DNA from: Synechococcus sp. WH 8109
GTDB lineage: Bacteria; Cyanobacteriota; Cyanobacteriia; PCC-6307; Cyanobiaceae
Reading direction: 5' to 3'
Length of the DNA: 64,000 nucleotides
Assembly (NCBI RefSeq): GCF_000161795.2
Contig: NZ_CP006882.1
Coordinates: forward strand, 1,550,001 to 1,614,000
A model generated the notes under the pieces. It searched no databases. It was not told the origin of the DNA and saw nothing but the letters and a program-made list of their open reading frames with translations. Within the stretch, counting starts at the first letter, position 1, and every line of letters starts with the position of its first letter. Both the position numbers and the translations under genes were made by a program. Positions 8,164 to 19,419 of this stretch are shown piece by piece.

Positions 8164-9219
8164 ATGACGATCGCTGTAGGACGCGCGCCACAGCGGGGAT
8201 GGTTTGACGTCCTCGATGACTGGCTCAAGCGCGACCGCTTCGTTTTTGTCGGCTGGTCCGGCATCCTTCTCCTCCCAACGGCCTACCTGGCCATCGGTGG
8301 CTGGCTGACAGGCACCACCTTTGTCACCTCTTGGTACACCCACGGCATTGCCTCTTCGTACCTGGAAGGTTGCAATTTCCTGACCGCTGCTGTGTCCACC
8401 CCCGCTGATGCGATGGGTCACAGCTTGCTGCTGCTCTGGGGCCCTGAAGCCCAAGGTGACTTCGTTCGCTGGTGCCAGCTCGGCGGCCTCTGGGCCTTCG
8501 TGGCCCTGCACGGCGCCTTCGCACTGATCGGCTTCATGCTCCGTCAGTTCGAGATCGCTCGTCTGGTGGGCATCCGCCCTTACAACGCCATCGCCTTCTC
8601 CGGTCCGATCGCGGTGTTCGTCAGTGTCTTCCTGATGTATCCCCTCGGCCAGAGCAGCTGGTTCTTCGCGCCCTCCTTCGGTGTGGCTGCGATCTTCCGC
8701 TTCCTTCTCTTCCTCCAGGGCTTCCACAACTGGACCCTGAACCCCTTCCACATGATGGGCGTCGCCGGCATCCTCGGCGGTGCACTGCTCTGCGCCATTC
8801 ACGGCGCCACCGTGGAAAACACACTGTTTGAGGACGGTGAGCAGGCCAACACCTTCAAGGCGTTCGAGCCCACTCAGGAAGAAGAGACCTATTCGATGGT
8901 CACCGCCAACCGCTTCTGGAGTCAGATCTTCGGTATCGCCTTCTCCAACAAGCGCTGGCTGCACTTCTTCATGCTGTTCGTGCCTGTGATGGGCCTGTGG
9001 ACAAGTTCCATCGGCATCATCGGCCTGGCCCTCAACCTGCGCGCCTATGACTTCGTGTCACAGGAAATCCGCGCTGCAGAAGATCCCGAATTCGAGACCT
9101 TCTACACCAAGAACATCCTTCTGAATGAAGGTCTGCGTGCCTGGATGGCACCGGCTGACCAGCCGCACGAAAACTTCGTCTTCCCTGAAGAGGTTCTGCC
9201 CCGTGGTAACGCTCTCTAA
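8164..9219 (+). CDS. psbD: Photosystem II D2 protein
   Basis: A 351-residue D2 reaction-centre protein with the usual N-terminus ([20 protein letters not shown]) and length. Five membrane spans and the conserved His-containing regions [14 protein letters not shown] and [12 protein letters not shown] can be seen. D2 binds the special-pair chlorophyll, plastoquinone QA and the non-haem iron with D1 in thylakoid photosystem II. ATG 8164 is the family start. psbC begins inside its last codons, so the two are one transcript. Marine Synechococcus often carry a second psbD elsewhere, which cannot be judged here. Confidence 0.99.
   Translation: MTIAVGRAPQRGWFDVLDDWLKRDRFVFVGWSGILLLPTAYLAIGGWLTGTTFVTSWYTHGIASSYLEGCNFLTAAVSTPADAMGHSLLLLWGPEAQGDFVRWCQLGGLWAFVALHGAFALIGFMLRQFEIARLVGIRPYNAIAFSGPIAVFVSVFLMYPLGQSSWFFAPSFGVAAIFRFLLFLQGFHNWTLNPFHMMGVAGILGGALLCAIHGATVENTLFEDGEQANTFKAFEPTQEEETYSMVTANRFWSQIFGIAFSNKRWLHFFMLFVPVMGLWTSSIGIIGLALNLRAYDFVSQEIRAAEDPEFETFYTKNILLNEGLRAWMAPADQPHENFVFPEEVLPRGNAL
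9187..9193 (+). promoter_or_regulatory. Shine-Dalgarno sequence for psbC inside psbD
   Basis: GAAGAGG lies nine bases before the GTG at 9203 and supports that codon as the psbC start. Confidence 0.7.
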
Positions 9220-10591
9220 TCCCGGTCTTGGCGCCACTGGCGGCAAAGACCTTCCCTCCACCGGGTATGCCTGGTGGTCCGGCAACGCCCGCCTCATCAA
9301 CCTGTCCGGCCGTCTGCTTGGTGCCCACGTGGCCCACGCTGGTCTGATGGTGTTCTGGGCCGGCGCGATGATGCTGTTCGAGGTGAGCCACTTCACCTTC
9401 GATAAGCCAATGCATGAGCAGGGCTTCATCTGCATGCCCCACGTCGCCACCCTTGGCTACGGCGTGGGCCCCGGCGGTGAGGTCACTGATCTCTTCCCCT
9501 TCTTCGTGGTCGGTGTTCTGCACTTGATCAGCTCCGCCGTGCTTGGCCTCGGCGGCCTTTATCACGCCCTGCGTGGTCCGGAGATTCTGGAGAACTATTC
9601 CTCCTTCTTCTCCCAGGACTGGCGTGACAAGAACCAGATGACCAACATCATTGGTTATCACCTGATTCTTCTGGGCGTCGGCTGCCTGCTTCTGGTCTTC
9701 AAGGCCATGTTCTTCGGCGGCGTCTATGACACCTGGGCACCCGGCGGCGGCGACGTCCGCATGATCACCAACCCGACACTCGATCCGGGCGTTATCTTCG
9801 GCTACCTGTTCCGCGCTCCCTTCGGTGGCGAGGGCTGGATCATCGGTGTGAACTCCATGGAGGACATAATCGGTGGCCACATCTGGCTTGGTCTTACCCT
9901 GATCTTCGGTGGCATCTGGCACGCCATCACCAAGCCTTTCGGCTGGGTGCGTCGCGCCTTCATCTGGAACGGTGAGGCCTACCTGAGCTACAGCCTTGGC
10001 GCTCTGAGCTTTATGAGCTTTATCGCTTCGGCCTACATCTGGTTCAACAACACCGCTTATCCCTCCGAGTTCTGGGGCCCCACCAACGCTGAGGCATCCC
10101 AGGCTCAGAGTTTCACCTTCCTGGTGCGTGACCAGCGCCTCGGAGCCAACATCGGTTCCGCCATGGGCCCCACCGGCCTTGGTAAGTACCTGATGCGCTC
10201 ACCTACCGGTGAAATCATCTTTGGCGGTGAAACCATGCGCTTCTGGGACTTCCGTGGTCCCTGGCTGGAGCCCCTGCGTGGCCCCAACGGTCTCAGCCTC
10301 GACAAGCTGCAGAACGACATTCAGCCCTGGCAAGTGCGCCGTGCCGCTGAGTACATGACCCACGCTCCCAACGCCTCGATCAACTCCGTGGGCGGCATCA
10401 TCACCGAGCCCAACTCGGTGAACTACGTGAACCTCCGCCAATGGCTGGGTGCAACTCAGTTCGTGCTCGCCTTCTTCTTCCTGGTTGGTCACCTCTGGCA
10501 CGCCGGCCGCGCTCGCGCTGCTGCTGCTGGCTTCGAGAAAGGCATCGATCGGAAGGCTGAGCCTGTGCTCGGCATGCCCGACCTCGATTGA
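9203..10591 (+). CDS. psbC: Photosystem II CP43 antenna protein
   Basis: A 462-residue core antenna protein of photosystem II. It starts at GTG 9203 ([14 protein letters not shown]), overlapping psbD by 17 bases, which is the conserved cyanobacterial and chloroplast arrangement. Six membrane spans and the large lumenal loop are present. The loop carries [20 protein letters not shown], whose Glu and Arg residues contact the Mn4CaO5 cluster. The C-terminus GMPDLD is typical. A strong terminator follows 31 bases after the stop, closing the psbD-psbC operon. Confidence 0.99.
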   Translation: MVTLSNPGLGATGGKDLPSTGYAWWSGNARLINLSGRLLGAHVAHAGLMVFWAGAMMLFEVSHFTFDKPMHEQGFICMPHVATLGYGVGPGGEVTDLFPFFVVGVLHLISSAVLGLGGLYHALRGPEILENYSSFFSQDWRDKNQMTNIIGYHLILLGVGCLLLVFKAMFFGGVYDTWAPGGGDVRMITNPTLDPGVIFGYLFRAPFGGEGWIIGVNSMEDIIGGHIWLGLTLIFGGIWHAITKPFGWVRRAFIWNGEAYLSYSLGALSFMSFIASAYIWFNNTAYPSEFWGPTNAEASQAQSFTFLVRDQRLGANIGSAMGPTGLGKYLMRSPTGEIIFGGETMRFWDFRGPWLEPLRGPNGLSLDKLQNDIQPWQVRRAAEYMTHAPNASINSVGGIITEPNSVNYVNLRQWLGATQFVLAFFFLVGHLWHAGRARAAAAGFEKGIDRKAEPVLGMPDLD

Positions 10592-10622
10592 TCCACTGGT
10601 TCAACCCAACGATCATCATCAA

Positions 10623-10648
10623 CCCTCGCCACACGGCGGGGGTTTTTT
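10623..10648 (+). terminator. Rho-independent terminator of psbD-psbC
   Basis: CCCTCGCC and GGCGGGGG form an 8-bp stem (one T-G wobble) around the loop ACAC and are followed directly by six T. Confidence 0.9.
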
Positions 10649-10699
10649 ATTTGGATGGGAGAGGCGATTTCTTAGCCTGTCCGAATCGATGGATCGTCC

Positions 10700-11842
10700 G
10701 TGAACACAGGCCTGAACACCCGGGTGATCCACCACGGCGACAGTTTTGCGGGAGACACCGGCACGGTGATGCCGCCGATCTTCCCCACCAGCACCTTTGC
10801 CCATGGCAACGCCGGCGGGTTCGACTACACCCGTTCCGGCAACCCCAACTTCCGCATCCTTGATGGGGTGCTCGCCTCGGTTGAAGGCTGTGCCCACGCC
10901 ACCGTCTTCGCCTCCGGCGTCAGCGCCATCACCGCTGTGGTCTCCCAGCTGAAGCAGGGCGATCTAGTGCTCTGCGAAGAGAACCTCTACGGCTGCACCG
11001 TGCGGTTGTTCGAGCAGGTGTTCGCGAAGTTCGGCTTAAAAACCGCTTGGGTGGACTTCACCCAGCCGGCAGCACTCGAGCAGATCCAAGCCCAGAAGCC
11101 GGCGATGGTGTGGCTAGAGAGCCCCACCAACCCCCTGCTCAAGGTGATCGACCTGGAAGCGGTCTGCGCCATCACCCAACCCCTCGGCATCCCCGTGGTG
11201 GTGGACAACACCTTCGCCACCGCCCTTGTGCAGCGCCCTCTGGAGCTGGGCGCCACCCTCTCACTCACCAGCACGACCAAATACATCAACGGCCACTCCG
11301 ATGCCCTCGGTGGAGCCGTGTGCACCAACGATTCCGAGTGGCACCAGAAGATGGTGTTCTCCCAGAAGGCCCTAGGCCTGCAGCCCTCCCCCTTTGATTG
11401 CTGGCTGATCACGCGGGGCATCAAGACCCTCCCGCTGCGGCTCAAGCAGCAGATGGCCAATGCCGCAGCCCTGGCCGATCAGCTGGCGGGGCACGCCAAG
11501 GTGAACTGGGTGCGTTATCCCCACCGCAGTGATCACCCGCAGCATGAGGTAGCAACCCGCCAGATGCGTGCCGGTGGCGCCATCGTGACGGTGAGCTTCA
11601 ACGCCACCCAGGAGCAGACCTATGCCCTCTGCAAACAACTGCGCTGGTTCACCATGGCCGAAAGCCTGGGAGGCATCGAAAGCCTGATCTGCCACCCCGC
11701 CACCATGACCCACGCGGCGGTATCCGCCGAGGTAAAGGCGAAGCTGGGCATTGACGACGGGCTGGTGCGATTCTCGGTGGGCTGCGAAGACCTTGCCGAT
11801 CTGCAGTCCGATCTGGACCAGGCCCTGGAGCTGCTGGCGTGA
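10700..11842 (+). CDS. Cys/Met metabolism PLP-dependent enzyme (cystathionine synthase/lyase family)
   Basis: A 380-residue fold-type I PLP enzyme. It has YTRSGNPNFRILDGVLASVEG near residue 40, the phosphate-binding ASGVSAI, and the PLP lysine in SLTSTTKYINGHSDALGG (~res 190-207). The family includes cystathionine gamma-synthase (MetB), cystathionine beta-lyase (MetC) and gamma-lyases, which sequence alone does not separate reliably. The start is GTG 10700, 10 codons before the conserved region. It overlaps the next family member by four bases (GTGA), and cysK follows, so all three serve sulfur amino acid metabolism, probably transsulfuration. Confidence 0.93.
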   Translation: MNTGLNTRVIHHGDSFAGDTGTVMPPIFPTSTFAHGNAGGFDYTRSGNPNFRILDGVLASVEGCAHATVFASGVSAITAVVSQLKQGDLVLCEENLYGCTVRLFEQVFAKFGLKTAWVDFTQPAALEQIQAQKPAMVWLESPTNPLLKVIDLEAVCAITQPLGIPVVVDNTFATALVQRPLELGATLSLTSTTKYINGHSDALGGAVCTNDSEWHQKMVFSQKALGLQPSPFDCWLITRGIKTLPLRLKQQMANAAALADQLAGHAKVNWVRYPHRSDHPQHEVATRQMRAGGAIVTVSFNATQEQTYALCKQLRWFTMAESLGGIESLICHPATMTHAAVSAEVKAKLGIDDGLVRFSVGCEDLADLQSDLDQALELLA

Positions 11843-13335
11843 GTCCCCGCAATCTGCTCAGCGATCCGGCCTGGCAGGGCTCTGATCTCGGCCATCCCCT
11901 TCCGGACTCCCCCCATGCGGTGTCTGTGGCGCTGCCGCGTTGGCGCGATGTGATCGCCTACGAGGAAAAGGATCCGGCCTGCCGCGATGCCTTGCAGACG
12001 ATCTATCCCCGCTTCGGCCTGCATCCGCTGATCCGAGCATTAGTTCAGCCATCAGAGCTTGCAGGCAGCACGGTCTGGCCCTACCCCACCGAAGCGGCAG
12101 CCCAGGCGGCCCTGGCCCACTGCCAACGCAAAGCACCAAAGAGCCGCTCAGAGCTGATCGGCATTACTGGGGGGACCTGCCTGCGCAGTGACGCAGCGGC
12201 AAGCCCCCATGCCAAGGCGTTCTGGCAGCACACCGGCCTGGGCCTGTCCTCCCGCCAGGCCGCCATCGCCCTAGGGAAGGAGAAGGCCCCCAGCAGCACA
12301 TCCGGCGAAGCGGCCCGCCGTGCCATTCGAAAGCGCTTGGCTGGCATCCATGGCGTCGACATCCAGCAGATCAGCCTGCATCCAGCGGGAATGGCCGGCC
12401 TGTATGCGGCACTGAGTGCCATCCAGAAGCTGCGGCCGGGGAAACCCACGCTGCAGCTGGGCTTCCCCTATGTGGATGTGCTGAAGCAGCCGCAGGTGGT
12501 ATTTCACGGTGGCGAGCTGTTGCAACCGCAGAGCCTCGCCGAGGTGGAAGCGGCCCTTGATCAGTTCCAGCCGGCGGCCGTGATTGTGGAGCTGCCCAGC
12601 AATCCGCTGCTGCGCTGCATGGATCTGCCGGGCGTGTCGGCCCTGGCCCGCAGCCGCGGCATTCCAGTGATTGGCGATGACACGATCGGCACCGGCATCA
12701 ACCTCAATGCCCTGCCCTACGCCGATCTGATCTTCACATCACTCACCAAAAGCTTCGCTGGCCGAGGTGATGTGATGGCGGGCAGTGTGCTGGTGAGCCC
12801 GCGATCGCCCTGGGCGGCCTCCCTGCTGGCGGCGGTTCCAGCCATCGCCCCGCTCAGCGATGCCGATGCCATCGCCCTGGAGATCGCCAGCCGGGATGTG
12901 CTCCAGCGGGTGCCGCAACTCGATGCGAACGCCCTGCTTCTGGCAGAACGACTCGAAGAGCATCCGGCCGTGCAGCGGGTGCTGCATCCGAAGAACTGCC
13001 CCAACTTCCGCGCCTTGATGCGCAGCGGAGCAGGCCACGGCTGCCTGCTCTCCTTTGAACTGAAGGGAGGCCAAGAGCATTCCAAGCGGGTTTACGACGC
13101 GCTTCGGATCAGCAAAGGCCCCAGCCTTGGCACCGATTTCAGCCTGGTGTGCCCTTACACCCTGCTGGCCCACTACGACGAACTGAGCTGGGCAGAGCAA
13201 TGCGGTGTGCCGGCTGATCTGCTCCGGGTGTCCGTCGGTCTGGAAGACCCCGAGGGGCTGTGGATGCGATTTGAGCAAGCGTTTGCTGACGAAGAGTCCG
13301 GTGAGACTCTGAAAAAGCCCTTAACAACCGGCTGA
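11839..13335 (+). CDS. metB: Long cystathionine gamma-synthase-like PLP enzyme
   Basis: A 498-residue protein, about 110 residues longer than classical MetB. The C-terminal ~370 residues carry the PLP fold, with the Schiff-base lysine in IFTSLTKSFAGRGDVMAGS (~res 300) and GDDTIGTGINLNALPYAD just before. The first ~120 residues are an extra domain with no family I recognise; longer forms of this kind occur in fungi and cyanobacteria. It starts at GTG within the stop of the preceding PLP enzyme gene, so translation is coupled. The expected role is joining O-acylhomoserine and cysteine into cystathionine, with the neighbour doing a linked step. Which gene does which cannot be told here. Confidence 0.85.
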   Translation: MSPRNLLSDPAWQGSDLGHPLPDSPHAVSVALPRWRDVIAYEEKDPACRDALQTIYPRFGLHPLIRALVQPSELAGSTVWPYPTEAAAQAALAHCQRKAPKSRSELIGITGGTCLRSDAAASPHAKAFWQHTGLGLSSRQAAIALGKEKAPSSTSGEAARRAIRKRLAGIHGVDIQQISLHPAGMAGLYAALSAIQKLRPGKPTLQLGFPYVDVLKQPQVVFHGGELLQPQSLAEVEAALDQFQPAAVIVELPSNPLLRCMDLPGVSALARSRGIPVIGDDTIGTGINLNALPYADLIFTSLTKSFAGRGDVMAGSVLVSPRSPWAASLLAAVPAIAPLSDADAIALEIASRDVLQRVPQLDANALLLAERLEEHPAVQRVLHPKNCPNFRALMRSGAGHGCLLSFELKGGQEHSKRVYDALRISKGPSLGTDFSLVCPYTLLAHYDELSWAEQCGVPADLLRVSVGLEDPEGLWMRFEQAFADEESGETLKKPLTTG

Positions 13336-13389
13336 GGAGAGGCTTTCGATCATTAGTTTGTTTTCTTCGGGCCCCTCTACAGCAGCTCC

Positions 13390-14376
<987 letters not shown>

Positions 14377-14398
14377 GCTGTCTCAGCCAGAAGCCTTG

Positions 14399-14424
14399 GC
14401 CCCGTTGTTGACGGGGCTTTTTTT
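14399..14424 (+). terminator. Rho-independent terminator after cysK
   Basis: GCCCCGT and ACGGGGC form a perfect 7-bp stem around TGTTG, followed by seven T. It ends the cysK transcript; the convergent queA ends 28 bases further on. Confidence 0.9.
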
Positions 14425-14451
14425 ATGGCCTCACCGTGAACCGTTCAGACC

Positions 14452-15552
14452 TCAGCGTGCCGGTGGGCGGGCCTGGGGCTGCACCGCCGCTGCATCAATC
14501 CACATGGCATCGCCATAGGAGAAAAAGCGATAGCTCCTTTCAATCGCTTCGGCGTACAGCTTCAACAGGGTTTCCCGGCCGATCAGGGCACTCACCAACA
14601 GCAGCAGAGAGCTTTTGGGCAGATGGAAGTTGGTGAGCAGTGCTTGAATCACTTTGAACTGATAGCCCGGCTGAATCACCAGATTGACCGGCCCCGTGTA
14701 GGGCTTGAGAACACCGCCATGGGCTTGAGCGGCACCCTCCAGAGCACGAACACTCGTGGTTCCCACCGCAATCACCCGACCTCGACAAGCCTGCACCGCC
14801 TCCACCACAGCAGGACTGACATCCACCCATTCACTGTGCAACTCCAAGGCGGTGAGGTCTTCCGTTTCAACGGGGCGAAAGGTTCCGAGGCCCACATGCA
14901 GGGTAATCCTGGCCAGATCCACCCCTTTCTGCTGCAAGCCCGCCAGCAGTTCATCACTGAAATGCAACCCCGCCGTCGGGGCAGCCACTGCACCGGGGCG
15001 ATCGGCGTAACGGGTCTGATAACGCTGGCTGTCGCTGGGGTCGTGCCGTTCGATGTAGGGCGGTAGAGGCACCTCGCCCACGTCATTGAGCAAACCCTCA
15101 ATGGTTTCGGCATCCCTGCAATCACTAGGGAACTGCACCACCCGTCCACCACTGGCGGGGTCTTCTGCGAGCACCGTCAGGCTGATCGAGGTGCCATCAA
15201 TCGTGAGGCTGTCGCCGGGCCGCATGCGCTTGGCAGGACGGGCCAGGCAAAGCCAGCGGCCCTCCCCCCGCGGCTCCAGCACCAGCAACTCGGACAGCCC
15301 ACCCCCGGAACGACGCACCGCCAGGCGGGCCTTCAGCACCCGTGTGTCGTTCACCACCAGCAGATCACCGGGCTGCAGCTGCTCGATCAGATCCCACACC
15401 TGGCCGTGAGCGGCATCCGTTGATGGCTCCTCCTGGGGGGGAACCATCAACAAGCGAGCGCTGTGGCGGGGTTCAACCGGTGCCTGAGCGATGCGCTCAG
15501 GCGGTAGCGGATAGTCGTAGCTGCTGAGTTGCAGGTCCCTGGGGTCAGGCAC
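14452..15552 (-). CDS. queA: S-adenosylmethionine:tRNA ribosyltransferase-isomerase
   Basis: A 366-residue QueA. Family blocks include [14 protein letters not shown] (~res 12-25), [16 protein letters not shown] (~res 62-77), [10 protein letters not shown] (~res 192-201) and [11 protein letters not shown] (~res 321-331). QueA transfers the ribosyl part of SAM to preQ1 in tRNA, giving epoxyqueuosine. It starts 13 bases after the pdhC stop and is the last gene of a minus-strand run from lipB. It faces cysK across the terminator. Confidence 0.97.
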   Translation of the reverse strand: MPDPRDLQLSSYDYPLPPERIAQAPVEPRHSARLLMVPPQEEPSTDAAHGQVWDLIEQLQPGDLLVVNDTRVLKARLAVRRSGGGLSELLVLEPRGEGRWLCLARPAKRMRPGDSLTIDGTSISLTVLAEDPASGGRVVQFPSDCRDAETIEGLLNDVGEVPLPPYIERHDPSDSQRYQTRYADRPGAVAAPTAGLHFSDELLAGLQQKGVDLARITLHVGLGTFRPVETEDLTALELHSEWVDVSPAVVEAVQACRGRVIAVGTTSVRALEGAAQAHGGVLKPYTGPVNLVIQPGYQFKVIQALLTNFHLPKSSLLLLVSALIGRETLLKLYAEAIERSYRFFSYGDAMWIDAAAVQPQARPPAR

Positions 15553-15565
15553 GCCGGGCGACCGG

Positions 15566-16885
15566 TCAGAGCGCCAGACTTTCTGGACGATTCTCGATCA
15601 GATCAGCGAGATCCTTCAGGAATGCGGCGCCGTCAGCGCCGTAAATCACCCGGTGATCCGCCGTCAGGTTCACCTGCATCTGACGCTTGACGGCGATGGA
15701 CCCGTCTTTGTTTGCCACCACCGTGGGGCGTGATGCGGCGACGGCGAGAATGGCCCCGGTGCCTGGGGGAAGGATCGCGTCGAAGCGATCAACACCGAAC
15801 ATGCCGAGGTTGGAAAGGGTGAAGGTGCCCGTGGAATACTCCTCGGGCTGCAGCTGCTTGCTGCGGGAGCGCTTGACCAGATCACCCCACTGACGCGACA
15901 TCTCATAGAGATCGGTGCGATCAGCATTGCGCAGCACCGGCGTGATCAAGCCGCCGTCTTCCATCGCTACGGCGACAGCCACGTTCACGTCCGCTGGATA
16001 GGCCATGCCGGCGGCTGTGGTGGCGGCATTCACCTGGGGGTGCCGCGCCAGGGTGACGGCCACAGCCTTGGCCAGCAGTGCCGTCATTGTGACGCCCTTG
16101 GGCTTCACCTGTTTGTAGAAGGCATCCAGTTTGTCGGTGGTGATGGTGTAACCAACGCGGAAGCAGGGAACCGCCAGGCTCGCCTCCATGTTTTTGTTCA
16201 CCGCACCCTGGAGGGTGTTGAAGGCGACGGTCTCGCCGGGCCGACCAAAGCTGTTGCCCGCAGGCGCTGCTGGGGCCGCTGCTGCTGCTGCGCCAGCCGA
16301 GGAAGCAGCGGGGGCAGTTCCTTCCGCCACCCGGGGCACGGAGATCGGCTGACCGGAGGCTTGCTCGACGTCTTCGGCCTGAATCCGGCCATGGGGGCCG
16401 CTGCCGCGCACGGTGGCCAGGTCCACACCCATCTGGGAGGCCAGCTTCTTGGCCCGGGGGCTGGCCACGATGCGACCGTCGTTCACCACCGGTACCGACG
16501 GTGCAGGGGCAGCAACAGGTGCCGGTGCCGGGGTTGGAGCTGGGGCCTGAACTGCAGCTGGCGTGGGGGCCGGAGCCGGTGCAGAGGCGAGCGCTGCAGC
16601 AGGAGCGCTGGGGGCATTGGCCTGCGCGTCGGCGATCTCAGCTTCGGTTTCAACAATTAGACCGATGGTTTCGCCCACCGGAGCCGTACTGCCAGCAGGC
16701 ATCAGGACCGCTGCGAGGTAGCCGTCCTGGAAGGACTCAACGTCCATGTCCGCTTTATCGGACTCAACGACAAGAACCGACTCGCCCCGAGCCACCTTGT
16801 CTCCGGGCTGTTTCAGCCACTCCACGATCTTCCCCTCCGTCATGGTGGAGCTGAGGGCAGGCATGAAGATGTCTGTGGTCGCCAA
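15566..16885 (-). CDS. pdhC: Pyruvate dehydrogenase E2, dihydrolipoamide acetyltransferase
   Basis: A 439-residue E2. A single lipoyl domain occupies residues 1-78, with the lipoylated lysine in [12 protein letters not shown]. An Ala/Pro-rich hinge follows (~res 88-135), then the E1/E3-binding domain with [16 protein letters not shown], a second Ala-rich linker and the catalytic domain. The catalytic site reads [11 protein letters not shown], with Tyr where many bacterial E2 proteins have Asp, as in plastid-type E2. It is the acetyl-transfer core of cytoplasmic pyruvate dehydrogenase, feeding fatty acid synthesis and the TCA branch. lipB lies in the same gene run, which fits its need for lipoylation. 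Confidence 0.97.
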   Translation of the reverse strand: MATTDIFMPALSSTMTEGKIVEWLKQPGDKVARGESVLVVESDKADMDVESFQDGYLAAVLMPAGSTAPVGETIGLIVETEAEIADAQANAPSAPAAALASAPAPAPTPAAVQAPAPTPAPAPVAAPAPSVPVVNDGRIVASPRAKKLASQMGVDLATVRGSGPHGRIQAEDVEQASGQPISVPRVAEGTAPAASSAGAAAAAAPAAPAGNSFGRPGETVAFNTLQGAVNKNMEASLAVPCFRVGYTITTDKLDAFYKQVKPKGVTMTALLAKAVAVTLARHPQVNAATTAAGMAYPADVNVAVAVAMEDGGLITPVLRNADRTDLYEMSRQWGDLVKRSRSKQLQPEEYSTGTFTLSNLGMFGVDRFDAILPPGTGAILAVAASRPTVVANKDGSIAVKRQMQVNLTADHRVIYGADGAAFLKDLADLIENRPESLAL

Positions 16886-16941
16886 AACCGTCTCCGGGAG
16901 GGCAGATCAGGGGAGTTTACGAGTCAGCAGAGGTAAGCCGA

Positions 16942-17385
16942 TCAGGCTTCCTCAATCGACTGCACAACGCCATCCTTCACAACGATGGACACCTGCATCT
17001 TCTGCACCAGGTTGTCGCCGACCTTCAGCTCACAGCTGCTCTCCAGCTGACCCTGCTCAACGATCTGGTCCATCTCCAGTTCACGCACCTGGGCCTGCTG
17101 CTGAAGCAGGTTGCGCTTCTGCTCCTCCAGCTCGGCGCGCTTGGCCGCCACCTGCTGTTGAATCTGCGCCACCTGATCTTGCACGCGGGGATCAAGGGGG
17201 TTGGCGCTCTGACGACGCACCTGGTCCACCACGTCCTGGCCTTCCTGTTCGAGCTGAGCCAGCTGTTGGTCAGCGGTAGCAATGCCATTGCTGAGCTCGC
17301 GCTCTGCTTCTTCTTTCCAGGTGGGCGTTACGACGGCGCGGACCGTGATCGGACGCTTGATCGTCAGGGAGGTGCCGTCGGACAT
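16942..17385 (-). CDS. YlqD-like conserved coiled-coil protein
   Basis: A 147-residue protein starting MSDGTSLTIKRPITVRAVVTP. It has a long predicted coiled coil rich in Gln, Glu and Leu (about residues 35-100) and a C-terminal beta-rich end (VQKMQVSIVVKDGVVQSIEEA). This matches the YlqD family found in Firmicutes and cyanobacteria, whose function is unknown. A start seven codons upstream is possible but less likely. It sits between pdhC and an acyl-CoA synthetase gene on the same strand. Confidence 0.8.
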   Translation of the reverse strand: MSDGTSLTIKRPITVRAVVTPTWKEEAERELSNGIATADQQLAQLEQEGQDVVDQVRRQSANPLDPRVQDQVAQIQQQVAAKRAELEEQKRNLLQQQAQVRELEMDQIVEQGQLESSCELKVGDNLVQKMQVSIVVKDGVVQSIEEA

Positions 17386-17477
17386 GTGTTCTTGGGAGAC
17401 GGCCAAAGCGTGTCAGCCCTTTCACGTGGGGTCAATCACCGGACAACCGACCACCCCCCAAGCCTCGTCAGACGCGG

Positions 17478-19391
17478 TCAACGTCCGTAAAGGCCATCGA
17501 TCAAATGCTGATCGCGGCTGGCGATGCGATCACGGCGCTGCTTCAGGGTCTGGGTCAGTAGTCCATTCTCAATACTGAAGGGATCCACAAGCACCACCCC
17601 GGCCAGCCGTTCATCACCCCGGGAGCCCGACCGCTGCTTGAGCAAGCGGTTGCATTCGCGCATCAACAAACGGAGCAGAGCCGGATCACCGGGTTGGCCG
17701 CCCAGATCCTGCGCCGCGCTCACGCCGGCTTCAGCCGCCCAGGCCACGATCACCTCAGCACGGGGAACGATCAGACCACCTAGCTGACGTTCATCCTGAC
17801 CCACCAGCATCACCTGCTCGATCAGAGGGCTGGCCACTAGGGCCTCTTCCAGGGGGCCGGGCTCGATGTTCTCGCCACTGCTCAACACAATCGTGTCTTT
17901 GGCTCGGCCGGTGAGGGCCACCGAACCATCCGGCATGAGCATGCCGAGATCGCCGGTGTCAAACCATCCCGCAGCATCGAGAACCTTGGCGCTGGCCTCG
18001 GGTTTGCCGAGGTAGCCCGCCATCACCTGGGGGCCCCGCACCATCACCCGCCCCCGTTGCCGGAAGCCCAGGGGCTGGCCGTTGTCGGGATCGACGATCC
18101 GGAATTCGGTCTGGGGCATCGGCAGCCCGGAGCTGCCGCGGATGTTGCGCCAGGGCCTGCGGCAACTCACCACAGGGCTGGTTTCGGTGAGGCCATAGCC
18201 CACCAGCAGCTCAATCCCCACGGCTTCAAAAAAGGCATCGATGTGGGGCGCGATGGCACCGCCACCACTGATCGGATAGGCGAGCTGACCGCCACTGAGC
18301 TGGCGACGCAGCTTCGGCCAGATCAAGGTCGAGGCCAAAGCATGCAGGGGCCAGCGCAGGGCAGCGGAGCCGCAGGCACGCAGCCGGTCGGAGGCTGATA
18401 CCGGTTCCAGCAGGAGGTTGCGCGCCGTTCGCAGGGCTTTGCGCTGGGCAGCGCTGTTGGCCAATGCCGCCCGCAGCAGGCGCTGCCGGGAGGGGGGGAA
18501 AGTCTTGAGCACATCCTCAAATCCAGCCTGAACCGCCTCCCAGAGCCTCGGCACGGTGGCCATCGCGATCGGCCGGACCCGCGGCAGATCCTTCTTCAAT
18601 TGCTTGATGGTTGTATAGGTCTGCGTACAGCCGCAGGAGAGGAAGAAGTAGCTGGCACTGCGCTCGTAGGCATGCCAGATGGGCAACACACTCAGCACCG
18701 GAGCACCGGGCTCGGGATAGGCCACACAGGCCAGTGAGCTCATCTGATGCAGCAGGTTGGCGTGGGTCAACGGGACCCCTTTGGGTTGGCCGGTCGTGCC
18801 CGAGGTGTACAGAACAGTGGCCACGGCGTCTCGCCCCCCCGCCGGGCAGACGGGATCAAGGCCGGCCCCTGACGCCAGAAACGCCTCCCAGCCAATGGCG
18901 CCCTCGGCAGGCTCCCCTTCCAGCTGAAGCACGAAGCGCAGCTGAGCCCGTTGGTCCGGGGGAAGGGCCAGACGACGCCAAAGATCAGCGTTCTGAACCA
19001 CCAGAGCCGTCGCCTGGCAATCCGAAAGGATGTAGCGCAGCTCCTCGACTGGGGCCGAGGCACCGCGCACGGCATCAGCGGCACCGGCACGCATCAAGCC
19101 CTGATCCGCCACCAGCCAGCGGGGGCTGTTCTCAGCAAACAGAGCCACCACATCGCCATCTTTCACGCCATGGCGCCGAAAGGCGGCGGCAGCGGTGGCG
19201 ATGCGCTCCGCCAGTTCGCCGAAATTGAAGCGTTCGGGATGCGCCGCATGGGGCGCATCGACGGCGGCAATCAGCCCATGGCGGTCGGCGAGCCAGGGCC
19301 ACACCGCATCGACCCTCGGCAACCTCTGAACATGGGAATGACACTGCAAAGCGTCTGTTTCACGGGTTGTCGGGCTCCAGCTGGCCGTCAT
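17478..19391 (-). CDS. aas: Long-chain acyl-CoA / acyl-ACP synthetase (AMP-binding)
   Basis: A 637-residue member of the ANL adenylating family. It has the P-loop TSGTTGQPKGVPLTHANL (~res 196-213), GYGLTETSPVVSCR (~res 395), and the adenylate-binding WFDTGDLGMLMPDGSVALTG (~res 478). In cyanobacteria the single enzyme of this type (Aas) activates free fatty acids, mostly to acyl-ACP, and recycles membrane fatty acids. No second acyl-transferase domain is fused. It lies 28 bases after lipB and 92 bases before the ylqD-like gene. Whether CoA or ACP is the acceptor cannot be decided from sequence. Confidence 0.92.
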   Translation of the reverse strand: MTASWSPTTRETDALQCHSHVQRLPRVDAVWPWLADRHGLIAAVDAPHAAHPERFNFGELAERIATAAAAFRRHGVKDGDVVALFAENSPRWLVADQGLMRAGAADAVRGASAPVEELRYILSDCQATALVVQNADLWRRLALPPDQRAQLRFVLQLEGEPAEGAIGWEAFLASGAGLDPVCPAGGRDAVATVLYTSGTTGQPKGVPLTHANLLHQMSSLACVAYPEPGAPVLSVLPIWHAYERSASYFFLSCGCTQTYTTIKQLKKDLPRVRPIAMATVPRLWEAVQAGFEDVLKTFPPSRQRLLRAALANSAAQRKALRTARNLLLEPVSASDRLRACGSAALRWPLHALASTLIWPKLRRQLSGGQLAYPISGGGAIAPHIDAFFEAVGIELLVGYGLTETSPVVSCRRPWRNIRGSSGLPMPQTEFRIVDPDNGQPLGFRQRGRVMVRGPQVMAGYLGKPEASAKVLDAAGWFDTGDLGMLMPDGSVALTGRAKDTIVLSSGENIEPGPLEEALVASPLIEQVMLVGQDERQLGGLIVPRAEVIVAWAAEAGVSAAQDLGGQPGDPALLRLLMRECNRLLKQRSGSRGDERLAGVVLVDPFSIENGLLTQTLKQRRDRIASRDQHLIDGLYGR

Positions 19392-19419
19392 CCGAGGCAG
19401 GGGTTCAAACAGCTCATGT

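Noticed and set aside
8155-8964. Open frame on the minus strand opposite psbD
   Set aside because: Shadow of psbD; its composition is low-complexity and no motif is present.
16250-16620. Repetitive GC-rich tract
   Set aside because: It encodes the Ala/Pro hinge and linker regions of PdhC, a normal feature of E2 proteins, so it is not a DNA repeat element.
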